In this document: positions 33,842 through 41,964 of the stretch, piece after piece
Layout: each line of letters begins with the position of its first letter
How positions within the stretch are numbered: the stretch's first letter is position 1
NCBI RefSeq assembly: GCF_000423945.1
Contig: NZ_AUIY01000008.1
Coordinates: 142,550 to 206,549, forward strand
Direction: 5' to 3'
Source of the DNA: Butyrivibrio sp. XPD2002
GTDB taxonomy: Bacteria > Bacillota > Clostridia > Lachnospirales > Lachnospiraceae
DNA length: 64,000 nucleotides
Position numbers and translations under genes: made by a program
The notes under the pieces: generated by a model
Databases searched by the model: none
Seen by the model: the letters and a program-made list of their open reading frames with translations, nothing else
Told to the model about the DNA's origin: nothing

Positions 33842-33881
33842 TAATAAAATAATAGGGAATGACGTCCAAACGCCACTCCCC
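33842..33881 (-). terminator. Terminator after spoVG
   Basis: The minus strand shows GGGAGTGGCGT and ACGTCATTCCC arms pairing fully with two or three G-U pairs, then TATTATTTTATT. Confidence 0.75.
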
Positions 33882-33919
33882 ATATAATCTCATAAAATCA
33901 TTCTGAATACAATTTTATA

Positions 33920-34240
33920 TCAAAACAAACTTCCAACTCCTGTCGGTGCAGGCTCTTCAGCTACAGGTCTTGAATCGATAACTTCATCTGAAGCCTCGTC
34001 ATAGGCCTTAAGAATTGTGTCCTGAAGTAACCTTCTGGTGTCGGAGTTGATAGGATGTGCAATATCGCGATACTCTCCATCAACTGATTTCTTGCTGGGC
34101 ATTGCAATGAAAAGCCCCTTGTCGCCCTCAATAACCTTGATGTCATGAACTACGAATTCATTATCAAGTGTGATTGAAACGATTGCACGCATTTTGCCCT
34201 GCTTTGCTACTTTTCTGACACGAACATCTGTAATATTCAT
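33920..34240 (-). CDS. spoVG: Septation/RNA-binding regulator SpoVG
   Basis: The 106-residue protein begins [20 protein letters not shown] and contains the conserved [18 protein letters not shown] and [20 protein letters not shown] segments and the INSDTRR motif. SpoVG proteins bind RNA or DNA and influence septation, capsule and, in spore formers, sporulation; presence does not prove that this organism sporulates. The C-terminal tail (about 85-106) is variable and Pro/Glu-rich. It is monocistronic with its own terminator and sits between pth and glgD. Confidence 0.94.
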   Translation of the reverse strand: MNITDVRVRKVAKQGKMRAIVSITLDNEFVVHDIKVIEGDKGLFIAMPSKKSVDGEYRDIAHPINSDTRRLLQDTILKAYDEASDEVIDSRPVAEEPAPTGVGSLF

Positions 34241-34277
34241 CCTGTTTGTCCCCCTTTTAGAAATGTCTTATGAATAC

Positions 34278-35396
34278 TTAGATTACATACCTCTCATTAT
34301 TTTCTACTACTATTTTGATGTCATTCTCTCCCTTGTAATAGGAGTTTGCCTGAATGGTACCATGACTCTCCACGATGCAATTCTCAATGTGAGTGTTGTC
34401 TCCAATGTAAACGTCATTCAGGATGATTGAATTCTTGATGTAGCAGTTATTACCAATGAATGCTCCCTTGAAAATAACTGAATCCTCAACCATACCATTT
34501 ATGATGCATCCGCTTGAGATAAGGCTGTTTGAAACCTTAACTCCCACATTGTATTTTGCCGGCGGAAGGTCAACTACCTTGGTATAAACACCGGGATACT
34601 CGTTGAAGAAGTAGTTCCTTACTTCCGGTTTAAGGAAGTCCATGTTGGTGCGGAAGTAATCCTCAACTGAAGCGATGTTATTCCAATATGTCTTCAGCTT
34701 ATAACCATAGATTCTCTTCATATCCTTGTATCTCACGAGGATATCCCTAACGAAGTCGAATCTCTCTTCTGTCTGTGCTTTCTCGATCAGCTCTATGAGC
34801 TGGCGGCGTCTGATAACGTAAATACCGCAGGAAACCGTGTTGGATCTTGCCACAACGGGCTTCTCCTCAAACTCCTCGATACGGCTCTCCTCATTCATGC
34901 GGAGTGTTCCGAATCTCTCAGCATCGATATCTGCTGCAACGTCCTTGCAAACCACTGTGATATCTGCCTGCTTTTCGATGTGATACTCGAGAAGCTTGTT
35001 ATAATCCATCTTGTATACGCAGTCACCTGATGTGATAACCACATAGGGCTCATGACAGCTCTTCAAAAAGCTGAGGTTCTGCGCAATAGCATCGGCGGTT
35101 CCTCTGTACCAGAGATTTCCGTTAGCCTTTGCTGCAGGAGTGAATACATAAAGACCACCCTGCTTACGTCCGAAGTCCCACCACTTGGATGATGAAAGGT
35201 GGGTATTAAGGCTTCCTGCATTATACTGCGTGAAAACCGCCACCGTCTGAATGTGGGAGTTCGTCATGTTACTAAGTGCAAAATCAATACTTCTGTAAAA
35301 ACCGGCAATGGGCATAGCGCAAACGGCTCTGTTTTTAGAAAGCTCGTGCATGCGGTTACTGCCGCCTCCGGCAAGAATAATTCCAATCGCTCTCAC
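34278..35396 (-). CDS. glgD: Glucose-1-phosphate adenylyltransferase subunit GlgD
   Basis: The non-catalytic or regulatory partner of GlgC in glycogen synthesis, 372 residues. It keeps the nucleotidyltransferase fold but with a changed nucleotide loop (LAGGGSNRMHELSKNRAVCA) in place of the GlgC GGxGxRLxxLT signature. A C-terminal left-handed beta-helix has hexapeptide-like repeats (VKVSNSLISSGCIINGMVED region). In Firmicutes GlgC and GlgD form a more active heterotetramer. The GTG start shares one base with the glgC stop, so translation is coupled. Confidence 0.95.
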   Translation of the reverse strand: MRAIGIILAGGGSNRMHELSKNRAVCAMPIAGFYRSIDFALSNMTNSHIQTVAVFTQYNAGSLNTHLSSSKWWDFGRKQGGLYVFTPAAKANGNLWYRGTADAIAQNLSFLKSCHEPYVVITSGDCVYKMDYNKLLEYHIEKQADITVVCKDVAADIDAERFGTLRMNEESRIEEFEEKPVVARSNTVSCGIYVIRRRQLIELIEKAQTEERFDFVRDILVRYKDMKRIYGYKLKTYWNNIASVEDYFRTNMDFLKPEVRNYFFNEYPGVYTKVVDLPPAKYNVGVKVSNSLISSGCIINGMVEDSVIFKGAFIGNNCYIKNSIILNDVYIGDNTHIENCIVESHGTIQANSYYKGENDIKIVVENNERYVI

Positions 35397-36667
35397 TACC
35401 TATCACCTGCCTTATCTAATGTTCTTCCGCTACCCAGTACTCTGTCAGGATAGTCTGCTTCGGTAGTTACACCGGAGATCATTGTGTTCTTTCCAACGGA
35501 TACGCCGTCAGGCACAACTGATTTTTCTCCGATAGTTACGATTCCGTCTCTATAAATTCCGGGCTTGGTCTCGTTCTGAACTTCGTCACCCTCGCCAAGC
35601 TTTACATTATTGCCGACCTTTACATTCTCGGCTATAACTGCCTTTTCAATATTACAGTTCTCACCGATCTCGGTTCCGTTCATGATGATTGAGTGGCTTA
35701 CTACTGTGCCCTTACCAATCTTAACTCCGCATCCGATAACGGAATTATGAACCTCTCCGTAAATCTCAGAACCTTCACCGATAATACTTCTGGAAGTAGA
35801 GCTCTCAGGTCCTAAGTACTGCGGAGGCTGAACCTCGTTTCTTGTGTAGATCTTCCAATACTCCTCGTAAAGGTTGAACTCAGGAACAATATCAATGAGC
35901 TCCATGTTAGCTTCCCAATAAGATGTAAGTGTTCCTACATCCTTCCAGTAGCCGTCAAACTCGTATGCATAAAGGGACTGTCCCTTCTCCTTGCAGTAAG
36001 GAATGATATGCTTACCAAAATCAAGACCTGGCTGATCCTGATTAGTGATGAGCGCCTCCTTAAGAGCTTCCCATGAGAAGATATAGATACCCATGGATGC
36101 AAGGTTGGAACGCGGCTTCTCGGGTTTCTCCTCGAAGTCCACAATTTTCCTGTCCTCATCGGTAATCATGATTCCGAATCTGCTCGCTTCCTCGATCGGC
36201 ACGGGCATAACTGCGATAGTTACATCAGCTCCGTTCGCCTTGTGGAAATCAAGCATTGTCTCGTAATCCATCTTGTAAATATGGTCACCGGAAAGAATGA
36301 GCACATAGTCAGGATGATAGTTCTCCATATACTCTAAGTTCTGGAAAATAGCATTCGCTGTTCCGGTATACCACTCACTGTTTGCACTCTTTTCATAAGG
36401 AGGCAAAATGGATACACCACCGATATTACGGTCAAGATCCCACGGAATACCGATTCCGATATGCGAATTAAGACGCAGCGGTCTGTACTGAGTAAGTACA
36501 CCCACTGTATCTACTCCTGAATTGATACAGTTACTCAATGGAAAGTCAATGATGCGGTATTTACCGCCAAATGAAACTGCCGGTTTTGCCATCTTTGCGG
36601 TCAGAACGCCCAGTCTGCTACCTTGCCCACCGGCCAGCAACATGGCAATCATCTCTTTTTTTATCAT
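35396..36667 (-). CDS. glgC: Glucose-1-phosphate adenylyltransferase catalytic subunit
   Basis: It makes ADP-glucose for glycogen. The 423-residue enzyme has the pyrophosphorylase loop [20 protein letters not shown] at the N-terminus, [19 protein letters not shown], the catalytic [10 protein letters not shown] (about 130), the glucose-1-phosphate segment [10 protein letters not shown] (about 180) and a C-terminal beta-helix. It is the first gene of glgC-glgD and is divergent from murC across a 262-bp AT-rich gap. Confidence 0.96.
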   Translation of the reverse strand: MIKKEMIAMLLAGGQGSRLGVLTAKMAKPAVSFGGKYRIIDFPLSNCINSGVDTVGVLTQYRPLRLNSHIGIGIPWDLDRNIGGVSILPPYEKSANSEWYTGTANAIFQNLEYMENYHPDYVLILSGDHIYKMDYETMLDFHKANGADVTIAVMPVPIEEASRFGIMITDEDRKIVDFEEKPEKPRSNLASMGIYIFSWEALKEALITNQDQPGLDFGKHIIPYCKEKGQSLYAYEFDGYWKDVGTLTSYWEANMELIDIVPEFNLYEEYWKIYTRNEVQPPQYLGPESSTSRSIIGEGSEIYGEVHNSVIGCGVKIGKGTVVSHSIIMNGTEIGENCNIEKAVIAENVKVGNNVKLGEGDEVQNETKPGIYRDGIVTIGEKSVVPDGVSVGKNTMISGVTTEADYPDRVLGSGRTLDKAGDR

Positions 36668-36840
36668 GTTAAGACCTCGTTGTCATCTAAATATAGTATC
36701 CGGTGTATTTTATTAATGGTAGATTTTAATTCCCCCCAAATAAATCACCACTTAGAGTATATCACATTAAAAAATTAAAGGAAACTTATTAACAAAAAAA
36801 ATCCGCTATTTTTCTATCTTTTTGATACCTTTTTTTAATT

Positions 36841-36869
36841 TTGACATGATTAATGCGAAGTAGTAGAAT
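36841..36869 (+). promoter_or_regulatory. Promoter of murC
   Basis: TTGACA (36841-36846), 17-bp spacer, TAGAAT (36864-36869), about 55 bases before the GTG start. Confidence 0.85.
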
Positions 36870-36929
36870 TTCGGTAAAGAGCAAAATTAGTTTTTGCGCA
36901 CATTTAATAAGAAAATCAGGAGGGACATC

Positions 36930-38315
36930 GTGTATCAGATTAGCTTTGATAATCCCATAAGTGTATATTTTATCGGCATCGGCGGCATCTCCATGAGCGG
37001 TCTTGCGCTGGTGCTTGCAGACAGAGGCTTTAAGGTAACAGGCTCCGACCGTTCAGAATCAGACGCTACCGCTGAACTTGTAAAGGCAGGCATCAGGGTT
37101 CACTTCGGTCAGAAGGCTGAAAATATCGATCCCGCTAATAAGCCCGATCTTGTAGTTTACACCGCCGCAGTTCATCCGGATAACCCGGAATTTGCTGCAG
37201 CAAAGGAGCTTGGAATTCCAATGCTCACAAGAGCTGAGCTCTTAGGTCAGATAATGCAGCACTACTATCTTCCTGTTAACGTTGCGGGAACTCACGGTAA
37301 GACCACAACCACTGCAATGGTTTCCAAGATAATGATCGAGGGTAAGCTTGATCCCACCGTTTCAATCGGCGGCTTTTTAAAGGACATCGACGGCAACATC
37401 AGGATCGGCGCTTCCAAATATTTCGTTACAGAGGCCTGCGAGTATACAAACAGCTTCCTTAGCTTTTTCCCGGGAGTCGGCATCATTCTTAATATCGACG
37501 CCGATCACCTTGACTTCTTCAAGGACCTCGACGACATCAGAAGATCCTTTAGAAAATTTGCCGAGCTCATTCCTGAAAACGGAACACTTGTAATAAACGG
37601 CGAAATCCCGAATCTCTCCGAGATCACAGATGGTCTTTCCTGCAACATAAAGACCTACGGTTTTTCAGATGAATTCGACTATTATCCTACTGATATCAGC
37701 TATGACGCTTTTGGTAACGCTTCGTTCCATATTAATAGAAGGAACGGAAATGGTTTTGATATTTCCTTAAAGGTTCCGGGCAAGCACAACATCGGCAATG
37801 CCGTGGCTGCCGCTGCAACAGCAGATGTGTTTGAGGTTCCGGACGCTGAGATTGCTGCCGGATTATCCTCCTTTACAGGAACAGGCAGACGCTTTGAGTA
37901 CAGAGGAACCGTTGACGGCCTTACCATTATTGATGACTATGCTCATCATCCCACAGAGATCGCTGCAACACTGAGCGCTGCCAAGAACTATCCTCATAAA
38001 ACTCTCTGGGTAGTTTTCCAGCCTCACACCTTCACAAGGACCAAGGCACTTATGGATGAGTTTGCAAACGCTCTTCTTCCTGCAGATAAACTGATAATTG
38101 CTGATATTTATGCAGCAAGAGAGACCGATAACTTAGGCATCAGCTCCAGGACTCTTAAGGAAAAAATCGAGTCCTTGGGACATGAATGTTATTACTTCCC
38201 ATCCTTTGACGAAATAGAAAAATTTCTTTTGCAAAATTGCACTAAGGATGACATGTTGATAACCATGGGGGCAGGCGATATTGTAAATATCGCAAATGAC
38301 CTTTTAGGAAGGTAA
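36930..38315 (+). CDS. murC: UDP-N-acetylmuramate--L-alanine ligase
   Basis: It adds the first amino acid of the peptidoglycan stem peptide. The GTG at 36930 is chosen because AGGAGGGACATC stands right before it; the upstream 12 codons have no ribosome site. The 461-residue enzyme shows the Rossmann-like IGIGGISMSGLALVLADRG, the ATP loop GTHGKTTTTAMVSKIM (about 110), the Mur ligase ACEYTNSFLSFFP and NIDADHLDFF segments, and the C-terminal DDYAHHPTEI (about 337). It is cytoplasmic. Confidence 0.96.
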   Translation: MYQISFDNPISVYFIGIGGISMSGLALVLADRGFKVTGSDRSESDATAELVKAGIRVHFGQKAENIDPANKPDLVVYTAAVHPDNPEFAAAKELGIPMLTRAELLGQIMQHYYLPVNVAGTHGKTTTTAMVSKIMIEGKLDPTVSIGGFLKDIDGNIRIGASKYFVTEACEYTNSFLSFFPGVGIILNIDADHLDFFKDLDDIRRSFRKFAELIPENGTLVINGEIPNLSEITDGLSCNIKTYGFSDEFDYYPTDISYDAFGNASFHINRRNGNGFDISLKVPGKHNIGNAVAAAATADVFEVPDAEIAAGLSSFTGTGRRFEYRGTVDGLTIIDDYAHHPTEIAATLSAAKNYPHKTLWVVFQPHTFTRTKALMDEFANALLPADKLIIADIYAARETDNLGISSRTLKEKIESLGHECYYFPSFDEIEKFLLQNCTKDDMLITMGAGDIVNIANDLLGR

Positions 38316-38552
38316 TTGTCCACCCTATCCACTTACATCTTGCACAATTTAATCAAAATTTCATGTGGATAACTTCCGCTGACCGCACCCTCGAAACTAA
38401 ATGTGCTGTCAGCGGTTTTCTTTACATTTTCCGTAAAAATAGTCCACGTTATCCACATTGTCCACAAAGGACCGGGATGGTCCAAGCCCAGTGTGGCTCT
38501 GCATTTTTATCGTCATTTTTCCCATTTGCACAAAGCTTTCTTTTGTGTATAA
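38316..38552. promoter_or_regulatory. DnaA-box cluster upstream of the dnaD-dnaI operon
   Basis: Three sites match TTATNCACA: 38449-38457 (TTATCCACA, plus), 38364-38372 (TTATCCACA, minus) and 38544-38552 (TTATACACA, minus). Near matches abut them end to end: TTGTCCACC and CTATCCACT at 38316-38333, TAGTCCACG at 38440-38448 and TTGTCCACA at 38458-38466. A hairpin near 38375-38415 (CCGCTGAC...GTCAGCGG, then TTTTC) may be the murC terminator. Confidence 0.75.
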
Positions 38553-38613
38553 TTCAAGTCGTGTTAAAGAGAATTAAAGAGAAAAATATGAAAAAAGTGG
38601 GTGAAGAAATCAC

Positions 38614-39642
38614 ATGATGGGGCGAGTTACAATTAATCACAATTCAATGATGTCAACGACATCACTTTCCAATATCTTTATTGATGAATATCTTGAAGAT
38701 GCTAATGATGCTCAGATAAAGGTTTACCTTTATCTGCTTCGCATGATGTGCGCAGGCACGGCTACCAGCGTCGCTGACCTTGCAGATAAGTTTAATTATA
38801 CGGAGAAGGACGTTCAGCGCGCCCTCTCCTACTGGGAGGAGCAAGGACTCATCGGGCTTGAGCTCGATGCTGCAGGTCAGCTGATTGGTATCCACATGCA
38901 GGATATACTTCCTAAGAGAGCCGCTAAGGTTACATCTCTTCGTTCTGTACGTATGACGCAGGAGGAGCCTCAGCCTAAGTATTCAGTTGTTAAGAAGCCT
39001 AAGAAGAAAGTGGATCACAAGGAGAATCCGCAGATGCTTTTCGTAGCTGAGCAGTACTTCGGTCGCACTCTTAATCCCGGCGAGATCAAGACTATCTACT
39101 ATATTCAGGATGAGCTTGAGTTCTCAGAGGATCTTCTGGACTACCTTCTTCAGCACTGTGCAAGCAATGGCAAGAAGGACTTCGATTACGTCCGCAAGGT
39201 TGCAATGAACTGGCACGAGAAAGGAATTACAACTACAGCAGAGGCAAGCCGCGAGAATGCAGCAGGCAAAGCAGCTTATCAGATCATGAAGGAGCTTGGA
39301 ATGCAGAACGCTCCTACTCCTGCTGAGCTTCAGTTCTTTGATCGTTGGCAGAATGATTACGGTTTTTCACTTGTTATCATCACAGAGGCATGCCGCAGAA
39401 CAGTACTTCAGACTCAGGTTAAGCGCCTTCAGTACTGCGACGGTATCCTCAGAAGCTGGTACAAGGGCGGAGTTAAGACTGTTGCTGATATCAATAAACT
39501 TGATTCAGATTTCGGCAAGGAGACAGCCAAAAAAGAAACAGCCAAGAAGGCAGATAATATAAGAACTAACAATCGTTTTCATCAGTTTAGACAAAACGAC
39601 TACGATCTTTCTAGTCTGGAACAGCAGTTACTGGACAATTAA
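38614..39642 (+). CDS. dnaD: DnaD domain protein (primosome)
   Basis: The 342-residue protein has an N-terminal winged helix (about 20-95; DAQIKVYLYLLRMMCAGTAT, then VADLADKFNYTEKDVQRALS). Next is a basic linker and one or two DnaD-like C-terminal domains (NPQMLFVAEQYFGRTLNPGE; and TPAELQFFDRWQNDYGFSLV with the YCDGILRSWYKGG motif near 288). DnaD helps remodel DNA and load the replicative helicase. It is 62 bp upstream of the helicase-loader gene and downstream of a DnaA-box cluster. The assignment to the primosomal DnaD rather than a phage replication protein follows from that context. Confidence 0.85.
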   Translation: MMGRVTINHNSMMSTTSLSNIFIDEYLEDANDAQIKVYLYLLRMMCAGTATSVADLADKFNYTEKDVQRALSYWEEQGLIGLELDAAGQLIGIHMQDILPKRAAKVTSLRSVRMTQEEPQPKYSVVKKPKKKVDHKENPQMLFVAEQYFGRTLNPGEIKTIYYIQDELEFSEDLLDYLLQHCASNGKKDFDYVRKVAMNWHEKGITTTAEASRENAAGKAAYQIMKELGMQNAPTPAELQFFDRWQNDYGFSLVIITEACRRTVLQTQVKRLQYCDGILRSWYKGGVKTVADINKLDSDFGKETAKKETAKKADNIRTNNRFHQFRQNDYDLSSLEQQLLDN

Positions 39643-39647
39643 GATAT

Positions 39648-39699
39648 GTGTTCCCCCCGCGGCGATCAAATCCGTGAGGGGAGCACAGGGAGGGGAACA
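39648..39699 (+). promoter_or_regulatory. Alternative hairpins covering the dnaI ribosome site
   Basis: GTGTTCCCC (39648-39656) can pair either with GGGGAGCAC (39678-39686) or, from TGTTCCCC, with GGGGAACA (39692-39699). The second partner contains the AGGGG of the ribosome site just before the ATG at 39705. Confidence 0.55.
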
Positions 39700-39704
39700 T
39701 CGCT

Positions 39705-40673
39705 ATGGCATTAACAAACACTCAGTATGATGAAATCATGCACGATTACGAGAGACTTCGTACTCTCAAGAGAAGTGAGCTTACCAAGCGAATCAGGTAT
39801 GTTGAGCAACATGTTCCTGGCTACCTTGATCTCGAACAGGAGACAGGAAAAAGAAGCGCAGCCTTCGGGCGTCGCCTCTTAAACGGGGAGAAGTTGGACA
39901 AATCCGAGCTTCACAGACAGCTGGCAGAGGTTTCCGAACGAAAACTCAGCCTTCTTCGTGAAGCCGGACTTTCCGACGATTATCTTGAAATGGAATATGA
40001 ATGCCCATTTTGTAAGGATACCGGTTATGTCGGTAACGAAAAATGTGCATGCTTCAAGCAGAAAATAATTGAGCGCCTCTATGCCCAGTCCAATATCAAC
40101 AAGCTGGCAGAAGAGGCTAATTTCAGTATTTTATCCGAAGATTACTACGAAGGGGAGGATCTGGATCGTTTTCGCGGTGCAGTCAGAACTTCGAAAGAAT
40201 TTATTAAGAATTTTGAAAGTTTATACCCAAACCTCCTCTTTTATGGTACAGTTGGTACTGGTAAATCATTCCTTTCCATTTGTATTGCTAAGGAAATCCT
40301 TGAAAAAGGGCATTCCGTGTTGTATTTCAGCGCTGCTTCCCTCTTTTCACTGATCCAGACCAATACTTATGATTTCAAAAAATCAGAGGAGCTGAGGTCA
40401 CTTTATGACGACCTTTACAATACAGAACTTCTCATAATTGATGACCTGGGGACTGAGCATGTTTCTAATACATCGATTCCTCAGCTTTTTACATGCATTA
40501 ATGAGAGACTGAACAGGAATAAATCTACCATTATCACAACCAATTTTTCTTTGGACGACATCAAGTCCATGTATTCAGAGCGCGTATCCTCCCGAATCGC
40601 CAGCTCATATCATCTTTGCAAGCTGACGGGCAAGGATATCCGCATTATGAAAAAGGTCCAGAATAGAAAGTGA
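39705..40673 (+). CDS. dnaI: Replicative helicase loader, DnaI/DnaC-like AAA+ ATPase
   Basis: It loads the DnaB helicase. The 322-residue protein has an N-terminal domain with a zinc-binding cluster CPFCKDTGYVGNEKCAC (about 104-120), as in DnaI. An AAA+ domain follows, with Walker A FYGTVGTGKSFLS (about 180), Walker B LLIIDDLGTEH (about 244), sensor 1 TIITTNFS and sensor 2 region SRIASSYHLC. It follows dnaD, and prs begins 12 bp after its stop. The matching helicase dnaB is at 56211-57569. Confidence 0.93.
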   Translation: MALTNTQYDEIMHDYERLRTLKRSELTKRIRYVEQHVPGYLDLEQETGKRSAAFGRRLLNGEKLDKSELHRQLAEVSERKLSLLREAGLSDDYLEMEYECPFCKDTGYVGNEKCACFKQKIIERLYAQSNINKLAEEANFSILSEDYYEGEDLDRFRGAVRTSKEFIKNFESLYPNLLFYGTVGTGKSFLSICIAKEILEKGHSVLYFSAASLFSLIQTNTYDFKKSEELRSLYDDLYNTELLIIDDLGTEHVSNTSIPQLFTCINERLNRNKSTIITTNFSLDDIKSMYSERVSSRIASSYHLCKLTGKDIRIMKKVQNRK

Positions 40674-40685
40674 GGAATTTTGGCA

Positions 40686-41885
40686 ATGCCAAGAAGAGAA
40701 GAAAAACGTAACCTTGAAACTATCCCTGTTGGATCATTGGGAATCATTCCCCTTAAGGGATGCGAGTCACTTGGTGAAAAGGTAGACTACTACCTCGTAA
40801 AGTGGCGTCAGGAACGCGAGAACGAGCACAAGGGCAGCCTTGCATTTACAGGCTATGAACGTCCCTCCTACCTTTTGAAGGCTGAGGTTCCGAGATTCGG
40901 AAGCGGTGAAGCCAAGGGTGTGATCAAGCAGTCTGTAAGAGGTGACGATCTCTACCTCATGGTTGACGTTTGTAACCACTCTCTTACTTATTCACTTTTC
41001 GGAAAAGAAAACCACATGTCTCCTGATGATCACTATCAGGATCTTAAGAGAATAATCGCGGCAGTAGGTGGTAAGGCCAGAAGAATCACAGTTATCATGC
41101 CTTTCCTTTATGAGAGCCGTCAGCATAAGCGTACTTCCAGAGAATCTCTTGACTGCGCAATCGCACTTCAGGAGCTCGTAGGAATGGGCGTTGACAACAT
41201 CATCACATTTGATGCTCACGATCCCAGAGTACAGAATGCTATTCCTTTAAGCGGATTTGAAACCGTTCGTACTACTTACCAGTTCATAAAAGCACTTCTT
41301 AAAAATATAAATGACCTTCAGATCGATTCAGACCACATGATGGTTATTTCCCCTGATGAAGGCGGAATGGGCCGTGCAATCTATCTTGCAAGCGTTATGG
41401 GTCTCGACGTTGGAATGTTCTACAAGCGCCGTGACTACACTCAGGTTGTGGATGGAAGAAATCCTATCGTATCTCATGAGTTCCTCGGAACTTCAGTTGA
41501 GGGCAAGGACGTTATCATCGTAGACGATATGATCTCCTCAGGTGAGAGTATCTTCGACGTTGCAAGAGCTCTTAAGCAGAGAAAGGCAGCAAGAATCTTT
41601 GCATTCTCTACATTCGGACTCTTCACAAACGGTCTTGATAAATTTGATAAGGCTCATGAGGAAGGCCTCATCGACAGAGTACTCACAACTAACCTTATTT
41701 ATCAGACACCCGAGCTTCTCTCCCGTGACTGGTACATCAGCTGTGATATGAGTAAGTACATCGCTTACCTCATCGATACTCTTAACCACGACGCTTCTAT
41801 CAGCGATCTTCTTAATCCTGTTGAGCGTATTAACAGCATCATCGCAAGATATAAAAACGGCGAGCTTGAGAAAGATCCTCAGTAA
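40686..41885 (+). CDS. prs: Ribose-phosphate pyrophosphokinase (long form)
   Basis: It makes PRPP for nucleotide, histidine and tryptophan synthesis. The ATG at 40686 is preferred to the TTG two codons earlier because GAGGAA is then nine bases away. The 399-residue sequence has the ATP/metal site around MPFLYESRQHKRTSRESLDC (about 140), the FDAHDP segment (about 178), and the PRPP loop VIIVDDMISSGESIFD (about 277). It is longer than the ~315-residue classical enzyme, with an N-terminal extension of about 70 residues, a form common in Lachnospiraceae. Terminator downstream. Confidence 0.92.
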   Translation: MPRREEKRNLETIPVGSLGIIPLKGCESLGEKVDYYLVKWRQERENEHKGSLAFTGYERPSYLLKAEVPRFGSGEAKGVIKQSVRGDDLYLMVDVCNHSLTYSLFGKENHMSPDDHYQDLKRIIAAVGGKARRITVIMPFLYESRQHKRTSRESLDCAIALQELVGMGVDNIITFDAHDPRVQNAIPLSGFETVRTTYQFIKALLKNINDLQIDSDHMMVISPDEGGMGRAIYLASVMGLDVGMFYKRRDYTQVVDGRNPIVSHEFLGTSVEGKDVIIVDDMISSGESIFDVARALKQRKAARIFAFSTFGLFTNGLDKFDKAHEEGLIDRVLTTNLIYQTPELLSRDWYISCDMSKYIAYLIDTLNHDASISDLLNPVERINSIIARYKNGELEKDPQ

Positions 41886-41919
41886 TAATATTAGATAATA
41901 AAAAACAACAAAAATATAA

Positions 41920-41950
41920 CCACCAGGATTTCCAAAGTCCTGGTGGTTTT
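41920..41950. terminator. Bidirectional terminator between prs and the convergent gene
   Basis: CCACCAGGA and TCCTGGTGG arms with TTTTCATTTG on the plus side and an A/T-rich stretch on the other side. Confidence 0.85.
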
Positions 41951-41964
41951 CATTTGTTCCATAA

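Noticed and set aside
38316..38552. Calling the DnaA-box cluster the chromosomal origin
   Set aside because: No dnaA or dnaN gene is in view, and gene orientation does not switch as expected around it; control of the primosome operon is the simpler idea.
38363..38617. An 84-codon plus-strand frame in the murC-dnaD gap
   Set aside because: It runs across DnaA boxes and a hairpin, lacks a ribosome site and has an unnatural composition.
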